Assembly: GCA_026929865.2 (NCBI GenBank)
Contig: CM049414.1
Location: 930,001 to 994,000 of the forward strand
Source: Hyperoplus lanceolatus
Lineage: Eukaryota > Chordata > Actinopteri > Uranoscopiformes > Ammodytidae
Reading direction: 5' to 3'
Length of the DNA stretch: 64,000 nucleotides
Shown: piece after piece, positions 48,401 to 59,365 of the stretch
Layout of the letters: each line of letters begins with the position of its first letter
How positions within the stretch are numbered: the stretch's first letter is position 1
Notes under the pieces: generated by a model
What the model was told of the DNA's origin: nothing
Databases searched by the model: none
What the model saw: the letters and a program-made list of their open reading frames with translations, nothing else
Made by a program: the position numbers and the translations under genes

Positions 48401-51400
48401 AGTCTGTTGATGGGCAAAGCTGGTAGAGACATACCCAAATAGATTTGCAGCTGTAATTGCAGCGATAAGTGGTTCTACAAAGCATTGACTCAGGGGGCTG
48501 AATACTTTTGCACGCCACACTTTTCAGTTTTTTATTTATAATTTTTTTTTAAAACCACGTTTCATTTTCATTCCACTTCACAATTATGCGCCACTGTGTG
48601 TTGGTCTATCACATAAAATCCCAATAAAATAAATGTAGCCGTGTGGTTATAACGTGACTAAATGTCGAAAATTTCAAGGGGTATGAATACTTTTCCAAGG
48701 CACTGTATATATATATAGTATTTATTTTCATTCATGTAGTATATGACTATATTTGAACAGTTTATATATATGTAACTATTTTAATTCTTAATTTCAGGTA
48801 AAAAATGCAATCTATCAATACGTTACATAGGCATACAGTGGAGGAAATAAGTATTTGTATTTGATCCCTCACCGATTTTGTAAGTTTGGCCACTTACAAA
48901 GAAATGAGCGGTATATCATTTTAAAGCTAGGTTTATTTTAACAGTGATAGACAGAATATCAAAAAGAAAATCCAGAAAATCACATTAAAAACAAGATATA
49001 AATTATTTTGCATTTCATTGAGTGAAAAAAGTATTTAATCCCCTACCAACCATAAAGAATTCTGGCTCCCACAGATTATTCCTCGTGCTTTAAAAAAGTA
49101 TTTCTTATCTCAACTAGTTTCCTTTATAAAACACACCTGTCTCAACTTGTTACCTGTATAAAAGACACCTGTCAACAGAGTCAATAAATCAAACTCCAAC
49201 ATCTCCATCATGGGCAAGACCAAAGAGCTGTCTAAGGACATCAGGGACAAGATTGTAGACCTGCACAAGGCCGGAATAGACTACAAGACCATTGGCGAGA
49301 AGCTGGGTGAGAAGGAGACAACTGTTGGTGCGATTATTCGAAAATGAAAGAAACACAAAATCACCATCAATCTCCCTCATGATCAATGATCATGAGAAAG
49401 GTGAGGGATCAGCCCAGAACTACACGGGAGGAGCTTGTTTATGATCCCAAGGCAGCTGGGACCACAGTCACCAAGAAAACCATTGGTAACACACTATGCC
49501 GTAATGGATTGAAATCCTGTAGCGCCCTTCAGGTCCCCCTGCTCAAGAAGGCACATGTACAGGCCTGTCTGAAGTTTGCCAATGAGCACCTGAACGACTC
49601 AGAGAATGCGTGGGAGAAGGTGATGTGGTCAGATTAGAACAAAATCATTCATCAATTTGGTATCATAGTGACTCGCCATGCTTGGAGGAAGAGGAATTCT
49701 AACTATGACCCCAAGAACACCATCCCCACAGTCAAGCATGGAGGTTGAAGCATTATGCTTTGGGGGTGTTTCTCTTCTAAGGGGACAGGTGGACTTCACT
49801 GCATCGAGGGAACTATGGATGGGGCCATGTACCATAAAATACTGGGTGACAACCTCTTTCTCTCAGACAGGACCGTAAAAATGGGTCGTGGATGGGTCTT
49901 CCAGCACGTCAATGAACCTAAAAATACAGCAAAGGCAACAAAGGAGTGGCTCAAGAAGAAGCACATTAAGGCCTTGGAGTGGCCTAGCCAGTCTCTGGAC
50001 CTTAATCCAATAGATCTGTGGAGGGAACTGAAGCTCAAGCGACAGCCTCACCCTTAAAGATTAGGAGAGGATCTGCAAAGAGGAGTTGTCCAAATATCCT
50101 CCTGAGATGTGTGCAAACTTGGTCATCAACTACAAGACACGTCTGACCTCTGTACTTGCCAACAGGGGTTTCTTCACCAAGTACCAAGCAATGTGTTGAT
50201 AGGGGATCAAATACTTATTTCACTCAATGAAATGCAAAATCATTTCTATCTTTTTTTTTTATGTGATTTTCTGGATTTTCATTTTGATATTCTGTCTATC
50301 ACTGTTAAAATAAACCTAGCATTACAATTATAGACCGTTCATTTCATTGTAAGTGGGCAAACTTACAAATCAGTGAGGGGTCAAATACTTATTTCCTCCA
50401 CTGTACTTTTATTTTGACGGACACTATTCGACTCCGGTGTTGACACATGACTTCCTTCCTTTATGACACCACGTGACTTTCTTATTTAGTTTCGAGCACG
50501 AAAACCAAAAAGGAATCGGCTGACTGCCCATGTAATGCTTCAATCCCAAACTAAAATGTTAAAAGGTATTGCCAAAAACGGAAAGCCGAGTTCATTTGTT
50601 TGGTTTGTTCGATTCGGACAACAAAACCAATTAAGTATTTGGTTTTGAACCAACTGAAAGCTTATGTTTTTTTATGTTGGTTTCAATCAAACCACTCCAC
50701 TTTCTATTAATGCATACTTCACTGAAGTGGTGATTATAGGATAAGAGTAAATGCTTCAAGTTCAGCGTATTAAACTGAATCAATAATGTCAGTGACAGAG
50801 CTGTATGTTTTTTTTTATTGTTTTAATATGTATACTGTACTGTGCAAAAGTTTTAGGCCGGTGTGAAAAATGCTGTAAACTAACAATGCTTTTTTAGTTT
50901 TAATAGTTTATTTTCATAAATGAACAACATTTTGTGAAAAGAAGAGAAATCTAAATCCAGCAGTGCAATCAGTTTCTTTTTTCCGTTAAGTTTCCTTGGC
51001 CAACCACTGCGTCTACGATCCTCAACGTTGTCCGTTTCTTTGTGCTTCGTCAAAAGAGCAGCACATCTTGAAACCCCAGTCTGCTTTGAAGTCTTTGTCT
51101 GGGAGAAACCTTGCTTATCCAGAATAACTACCTCGTTCCCTCACGAAGCATTTTTTTAAATTGATAAAAAATAAACAATTATTTTAATTTTTTAAAGCAT
51201 TCTTATTTCACAGCACTTAAACTAATATCTTTCGTTTGTTAGCATTGGCCCCCATAAGCTACGGGCCATACATCACTAAGCGGCAGTAATAGTAAACCCA
51301 GGGTGTTGTAGGGTGTGTTTTATTGCTAATGGATTTAGCCATTTATTTGTAAATGTCATTGCTTCTTTCAGAAGTTCGATAGTGTCACTTTTATGTGCTA

Positions 51401-54400
51401 AAAGTATAATGATGGCAGACGGTGTATTTTTCTATGCTACCACCAAGGATGTCAAGGTGGCACCTGGAAAGTGATTGTGATTTTTCCTGCAGAGGGGGCG
51501 TCAGACGCAGTCTAGCAGACATCGTCGTGGCAACTCCTGGTCGGCTGGTGGATCACATAAACAAGAACTCCGGTTTATGTCTGCAGCACCTCAGGTTCCT
51601 CGTGAGTTCTTTAAGCTAAATGAGTTAAACCAGTATATTTACCAAGCACATCATGTTGTCTGCCCTCTATCATATGTGTACTTTACCAAAGTAGATGCTA
51701 ACATTCTCATATCCATCCCAGATTATTGACGAGGCTGACAGGATGATTGACAGCATGCACCAGTCTTGGCTCAGTCAGGTGGTGAAGGCCGTGTACAGGT
51801 CAGGGAGTGGAACAGAAGACTACTCCATGTTCACACGGACTGAGCCCGCGTATGTCACAGCAGCCAGGTGAGTCCACCTCAATGACAAACACGTAGGGTG
51901 CAAAGACTGCTTGACCTTCCTATTCCATGCTATGCAATCACGCACTGCATGTCAATATATTTGGCCAATCAGATGAAGCTCTACTGCTCTTATGCCCGTC
52001 CCACACGTAGACGCTAGAGGCTGACACATGGATTGGAAGATATATTTCTTGGATTAAGCGGGCTTGGATTTAAATGAAGAGCAAGTGTGTAGCCTATCAC
52101 CACAGACAACGTTGCCAACATTGTAAAGTCCACCAAACTCAACAACTGGGTCAGACTAAACTGATCTGCGACTGCTTTAGTAATATGAATAGGCTACTAC
52201 TATTCTTCATTATTGCAAGTGATATTGCCATTGCAATATTCAATGACGTTATCGCATGTTTTCCTGATACATCAAACCCACACAAGCACCTGACTGTGCT
52301 GTCAGTCTGTCTCCCCCTCAGATGCCCCTGCAGAAGCTGCTGTTCTCTGCCACGCTGACCCAGAACCCAGAGAAACTCCAGCAGCTGGGCCTACACGAGC
52401 CCAGACTCTTCAGCTCCATCCACACCACAGCAGCAGAAGACCCCACCCACAATCCAGACCGCTTTGACTTCCCCCAGGGGCTCACGGTAAGAGATGACCT
52501 TTGGCCCTTAGCAAGGAGGGCCGGTTTCAGACAAGAGAAATGACAAAGTGTCAAAGACATGGTTCTCTTTGTTATGCCTTGTTGCCTAACCCTAGATCTG
52601 GCTTGTGTTTCCACTGCTGACAGTACCCGTACTTAGTGAATGGTGCTCAATAGTGTTTTGTGCCTCCAATGGAGCCTTCCAGGCAGCGCTGCCTGGAAGG
52701 CTCCGTTGGAGGCACAAAACACCTATCACTGTGAATGGTGTTTTCTTCTCCACCGATCCCCCAGGGATGCGTCCTCTCCCCTCTCTTATTTGTTTTATAC
52801 ACTCATGATTGTCCAAGCCGACGGATGATTCCTGCTGTTTTTATGTCGACACCGCTTTTATGAAAATGTTTTATTGAATCTGTTCTTACTGTTTGTTTTA
52901 TCTGCTGGCACGGGTCACTTTCTGTGAAACATAAAAGTCGTCTGCAGGGGATTGTAAAAGGGAGTGACCTTCATGACCCATATAAGGTCAGGTCATTGAA
53001 GAAGGGCCGTTCAATTACGGCTGATTCAACCCATCCCTTGAACTTTGAAATCATGTTGCTTGTTACTGTCAGGGCGCAGATACAAGCTGCCACTTCGCAG
53101 AAAAAACAGGATAAGAAAATGATTTATGCTGCTATCAGTCTTGTCAATGACCACATGAAACTTGATTTGTTTTTTGTTGTTTGGTATGTGTTGTCTTATT
53201 TGTTGTTTGTTTGCTGTTTACCAAATTGCCCCTCAGGGATAATAATGATACCTTGAACCTACAAAGGTTTATGCTGGACAGTGACAGCCACGGTCAGAGT
53301 ATATACAGTCTATGGGTCAGAGCTGTTGAACGGCGCTGGCAGCAGCAGCTACGTAGCTATGGTGAAATCATAGCAGTGGGGGAACACAGTGTAGCCAGCT
53401 AATTATTTCAATGCAGAGGAAACAAGATAAACAAAGAGCTGCACACCAAAAAAATTCCCTAAACACAAGACTCTCACTCTTGCCGAGGAGACTACACACA
53501 GTGGCTGTGTTCGGAAAGCCATACTAACGTCCTACTCATACTAATTTTGACTTCAATTTGAGTATGTGACGGTTGGGTATGCGAGAAATTCCCGGATGAG
53601 TACTAACTTCCGGGAAAATTTTGGGTATGGATCGATTGGATACTTTTCCTACTCAACTGCCCCACAATGCACTGGGTCAATTCTACCCGCACAGGAAAAT
53701 GAAATATTTTCGAGCAAGTTGCTAGGCAACGACATTGTTTGGGGTCCGCGATCTGACAACTGTACGTGCAGTCATTCATAAACTCTTACAATAGATAAGA
53801 GATGAAGATAAATACCTAACAACATTAGAGATAATAAGTGAAATGAGTGATGCCAGTCTGATAGTGTAGACAGATCAGAACTGTGTTCGACCAAACACAG
53901 CGGCTCGTCCAGCTCAACTCACAGACAGCTGAGTGCTGTCAGACGAGCCGGACAGAGATCGTCGGAGGGATCCTCCGCCTCAAAACATAATTATAAAACA
54001 AGAGGTCTAAAACACAGATGATGAACACAGGAATGTAAAAATCTAGTTCAATATCTAACCTGTACAGGGCGGCAATACGCTAAACATTGTCTAAACGGCC
54101 TGTATCTTTTTTTTGTAATTAGTATTTTATTGAGTTTTTATACATCACAGTAACAATGTAATCAGAATTGTAGTCAACACAACAATTGACGTCTTACAAT
54201 TTATCCCTTAGTGATGTTACATTTTGAAAAAGAAAATAAAGATTTATGCCAAAAGGGGTAATGATAATCAGGTAGAAATTGTTAAATAAAAAGGAAAAAA
54301 ATAAAAAATAAATAAAGAACAAAAAACGGTGTATATATAATAGAAAAACACACATGGATCAGTTGTACAAATATATAATAAGCAGCACTCTCTCAACTGG

Positions 54401-57400
54401 TCGCAATATATTGCACGTACTTTTCCCATTTCGCCACATATTTTTCAGTCCTGTCATTGATGTTGAACGAGATTTTTTCGTAGGATGCCACTTTTGCCAA
54501 CTCCGTCCTCCACTCAAGGAAAGATGGCTTAAACGGCCTGTATCTTGTAAGAAGAAGAAGAAATTATTTATTGCTTGAGTATACTTCAACTGAAAAAGGT
54601 TCGACGCACCTCACATACACAATCGATCTTTGAGTAGAGAGTATGTAGTATATAGATGTTGAGTATGTAGGATGTAGGACGCTAGTATGGCTTTCCGAAC
54701 ACGGAAATGATGATTCTGTTGACCAATTAACGGACTGAAGTGTTTAGCTCCACCCTTTTGGGACGGCTTAGCACCCCAGCGAAAGGGTAACAAAATAAGT
54801 GCAGCTAATGCCTCGTTTCCACCGAGTAGAGCGGGTCGGGTCGGAGCGGCTCAGAGCGGGACAGCTCACTTTTAAGAATCTCTGTGGTGTTTTCTTTCAA
54901 TATTCGCTTGGTATCTCACTATGGGACACGCCCCTCGCGCTGTCCTCCAGAAGCAATTTTACACTACGCCAGTCGTGACTGGCCAATAGACGTGACGTCT
55001 GCCTTGCAGAGGAGGGACTTCCTCCTACTACATAAGTCCCGTCGTCACGTCATCTCTTCAGTCTTTTACCTCTTCTCGCTCCTAGAAGCACCTCTTGGAA
55101 GGAAGTTGTAGACGGCCTAGCAAACAGTTCATAGAGCGAGCTAACCCCTCCGTCACCGAACGCTAGCCTACATCGCTACATCAAACCTCTGAGAAGCTAA
55201 AGCTAGACTGTCACCATACAGTAGCTGCTAGTACACATACTAGCTGCAATCCACTTTATTTAGCTGGCCTGTCACTAAACAGCGGCTGTTAATAAGCGGA
55301 GAGCAAACATGCAGTCAGAGCCTGAACTTACCCTAACCGAGGGCTCGGGGAAGCCTCTGACAAAGTCCTGCGTATGCGGGAACAAGATGTCGGGAGCGGA
55401 TAGCCACTCCGCTTGCATCCACTGCCTCGGGCTGGAACACGCCAAGGCGGCCCTTGCATCCCCGGCTACCTGAGAGCACTGCGCGCGTTTTTCACACAAA
55501 ACCCGCAAACGCCGACTGAAGAAACAAGCGAAACTGTTCGCAGAAGATCCCGTAATGGGGGTAACCGACCCACCACTACTGGAGCTAGCGGAAGGTTCCC
55601 GGGGGATCGCCGTCCCACCGGGCACCAGCTGGGGATTGGAGGTGGACCTCACCGAAGGTTCCCAGCCGCTCGAGCTAACCCAACACGACAACGTCAAGGC
55701 TAGCCTGTTGGCAGAGCCTGACGAAGCCGAGGGCGGTTACTACGAGTCGGGAGAGGAATCCATTAGCCTCGGCTCTGATGAGGACGAGGAGGATGATTCC
55801 TTTTCCCCGCGCACCGCGTCGCCTATGGTGGTAGGCGGCATGTGCACCAGCTCCCCGAACCCGGCTTTCAGCGTGGATCTCCACGAGGCCTGCAAAAGGG
55901 CAGCTGCGAAGCTGAATATTGTGTGGCCTGAGCCCCCGGTAGAGACCGCAACTTCCCGCTACGAGGGCAAGCGACTCCCAAAGGCTAAAGCCTCCACCAG
56001 CCTGCTGCTTCCGGCCTTTCCCGAGTGCCTGGATGAAGAGACTCGGTCCTGGAGCAAGCCTCTCTCAGCCAAGATCCCTGTACAGGGTGGATCGGCGTTG
56101 GATTGGGCCGGTATGGAGGAAAAGGGGTTCTCCCACCTGCCTCCGGTTGAACCATTGCTGGCGTCGCACCTCCACCCCACGCAGAAGTCCGCCATGACTT
56201 CGGCCTGCCCTACACTGCCGTCCAAAGCTGACTGCTTCCAGTCGTCACTGACTGAAAAGTGCTACAAGGCGATGGCCAGAGCTGGAGGTCGACATGTCAA
56301 CGTCATCCACCCCAGCCGTGTGGGATGAGCTGTGCGTCGTGACGGACCTGTGCCTGCGCCTTCACAGGAGCTCTGTCCAAGCGTCCGGCAGAACCATGGC
56401 TTTGATGGTCGCCCAAGAAAGAGCAAGATGGCTGAACCTGTCCAGTCTCTCTCTGATGGAAAAAAACCCAACTCCTCGACGTGCCTGTGGACCCAAAAGG
56501 TTTGTTTGGCCCAGCGTACAAAACTATGCTGAAACGATGGGAGGAGAAAAAGAGGGAAGGTGAGGCGCTGCGACTGTGTCTACACAGAAGAGCGCCTTTC
56601 CACACCAAAGCACCTGGCCAGTTGTTCACCCAGCCCCGCGCCCCTTCGTCGGCTTACCGCATCCCGAATCGTCAGCCCCAACCAACCCACGGGACCGGCC
56701 GGGGCCAGAACAAGCCACCGGAGCATTGAGGTGCGTTGGGGAGGAAGCCACCCGCACCCGGGTCGAACGGCCCCTTTGGATACTCAGGGAGCCATGAAGA
56801 AAAGGTGCGCTACCTAGGGCGCTGCAGCCAGGGGGGTACGGCAGGCCTGGCCAGACGCCGTCACCGTCCCCCCTAGATGTTCTGTTCTGTTTTATCATGC
56901 CACGTAGGCTTCGGGGATAAAACTGCTTTTAGTCACCCCTTAATGAAGCGCTTCCTAAAAGGTGTGAGGAGAGAGAGACCCGTGACGCGCTCTCTCGCTC
57001 CGCAATGGGATTTAACATTGGTGCTGCGCGCACTGGTTAAAGCCCCATTCAAGCCTATTGATCGAGTTCCCCTCAAGTTTGTGTCAGTCAAGACAGCTTT
57101 GCTGCTGGCTCTGACGTCAGCTAAGAGAGTGAGCGACCTGTCTGCACTCTCTGTAGCCCCTTCATGTATGTGAATACAAGGAGACGGCAGTTCGGCCATA
57201 TTACGCCGAACCTGGCTTTTACACCTAAGAGTATTACTAGCTCGTTCAGATCGAGAGTAATAACACTCAATGGCTTCTCCCTTCCTCCTCATCAATCTGA
57301 GGAGGAAGCAACAGCCCATCTCTTGTGCCCCGTGCGCGCGCTTGCATGCTATGTGAGGCGCACGGAGGCTCTGCGCCAATCTCAACAGTTATTTGTGCAT

Positions 57401-59329
57401 TACAGGGAACATTCACAAGGCCTCCCCCTGACTAAACAACGCCTGTCACATTGGCTGTGTGAAGCGATCACACAGGCTTATGTGTCAACGGGGGCGGAGC
57501 CACCTGAGAATATCAGAGCTCATTCGACTAGAGGAATCTCGTCCACTGTCGCTCTGCAAAAAGGACTGCCTATGGAGGATATCTGCACAGCAGCCTCCTG
57601 GGCTTCCCCATGCTCTTTTATTAGGTTTTACCTAAGAGACATGTCGCGCCTCTCTATGACACACTCAGTGCTGAGTGCTTTGTCAGAGTGAGTGTGATTG
57701 TGTGACTATCCATTCACATGTTAAACAAATGTGATGTGGAGTCAAATACTCATGCCGAGAGTTCTTGTGTCTTATCAGACACATTAGAGCTGCTCGTTGA
57801 TGTTGTGCTACGTCTGACGCATGATACTGGCACGTATCTGTGTTTCTGGTACTGAACGGGACCAATGAGGCAGAGACTACATCGTGCTTCGCCCTTTAAC
57901 CCAATAGCGATAGCCTTAAAAGGCGAAGTCTATACGATATAGAACGTTAGTTACGTATTGTAACTCTAGATTCTATGAGTATAGGCGCAGCCTTTTAAGG
58001 CTATCGCAATTGGGTTTGTCCTCGGCGCTAGCCGTAGCACTGAAAAATTAATAATCCCCGCCCACCAACAGTGTGGGCCTCAATCACGTCCGCAGCTCGC
58101 ACATATAAGCGGGCGCCAGTGGACGTTCTGCTCCCAAAAAACAGCTTTTCTTCAGCTATTTAAAGGTCAATGAGGCCGATCACTTAAAAGGCTGCGCCTA
58201 TACTCATAGAATCTAGAGTTACAATACGTAACTAACGATTCATTTAATGACGAGGAAAAACACCACACTATAAACAGTGCTGCGCTCACATTTTCGCCAA
58301 AACACAAGACTCTCTTCACTCTTGCCGAGGTGACAACACACGGCGGAAATGATTCTTTCGACCAACTGTGGTCAAGCCAGTGGTCTCTCGTTTTTGCTTG
58401 GTCAAACCGCCGCTTCTTTATTTATTCCCCCATGTTGTTGTGAGCGTGTATTTACTACTATCTATGGCGTAAACACACAGAGACGGCTCGGTGCAACTCA
58501 TAGAGACAGTGAGACACAGTGTAACCAACTGATTAATTTATTGTCGAGGAAAAACACCACACAATAAACAGTGTTGTGCTCACATTTTCACCAAAACACA
58601 AGACTCTCTTCACTCTTGCCGAGATGACTAGGCGGAAATGATTCTTTCGGCCAATCAAATGACGGCAGTGTGTAGCTCCGCTTTTTCGGCACCCTTTCAG
58701 GCGGCTAGTACCCCTACGGAGGAGTACTGAGATTAGGAGCGGCTCAGAGCGGTTAGGTGCGCTTAAACCGTATCCTACCCAACTTTTGACAAATGAAAAG
58801 CCAAACTACCCAGACCGAACCGCTCCGATCCGACCCGCTCTACTCGGTGGAAACGAGGCATTTGCCTCTCTTATATTCGAACCTTTCCCAACTTTTGACA
58901 GCAAAAAATGCAAGCAGAGCCGCACCGGAGCGCAACATTGAAACAAGGCTTTAATGTGTGCTCTGTTGTGGTTTCAGGAGTTTTATGTTCCCTGCACCAT
59001 GAACAAGAAGCCCCTCCTCATCCTGCACTTCATCCTGCGCATGAAGCTCAGCCCCGTCCTCTGTTTCACCAACTCCAGAGACACTGCACACAGGTTGGAC
59101 ACAGCAACACACATATATTCAGCTATGTGGTGCCTTAGGCCCCTCTCACCATATGGTTCTCCTCTCAGACTCTTTGTGCTGGTGCAGTTGTTCGGTGGGG
59201 TCCAGGCTGCTGAGTTCTCCTCCAGACTCTCTCCTGGGGACAGGAAGAAGACGCTCAAGGAATTCGAACAAGGAAAGATCCAACTGTGAGTTTGTTAAGA
59301 TTGTAGATTCATTACTGCAGCGACTACAG

Positions 59330-59365
<36 letters not shown>

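Larger units (their letters stand above)
54905..58235 (+). mobile_element. DIRS-type tyrosine-recombinase retroelement, RT region deleted
   Basis: A gag-like ORF (55309 onward) is followed at 56877 by a tyrosine-recombinase ORF. The long RT/RNase H/methyltransferase region expected between them is missing. The right end (57897-58235) has the palindromic terminus usual for DIRS: AATAGCGATAGCCTTAAAAG against CTTTTAAGGCTATCGCAATT, and GTTAGTTACGTATTGTAACT repeated inverted at 58215-58235. The left boundary is approximate. Confidence 0.8.
54808..58861. mobile_element. 4-kb element, TIR TGCCTCGTTTCCACCGAGTA, hosting a DIRS element
   Basis: AATGCCTCGTTTCCACCGAG at 54807 and CTCGGTGGAAACGAGGCATT to 58862. 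Next to each lie GGGTCGGGTCGGAGCGG / CCGCTCCGATCCGACCC words. The right part contains two copies of the direct repeat unit (58242 and 58548). The middle is a DIRS-type retroelement. Superfamily not certain. Confidence 0.65.

Noticed and set aside
52322-52543. ATG at 52322 as start of a separate short gene
   Set aside because: It is an internal Met of ddx51 exon 10; the upstream acceptor at 52305 preserves phase with exon 9.
55275-55697. 140-codon minus frame over the DIRS gag
   Set aside because: Antisense shadow of the gag ORF in GC-rich sequence.
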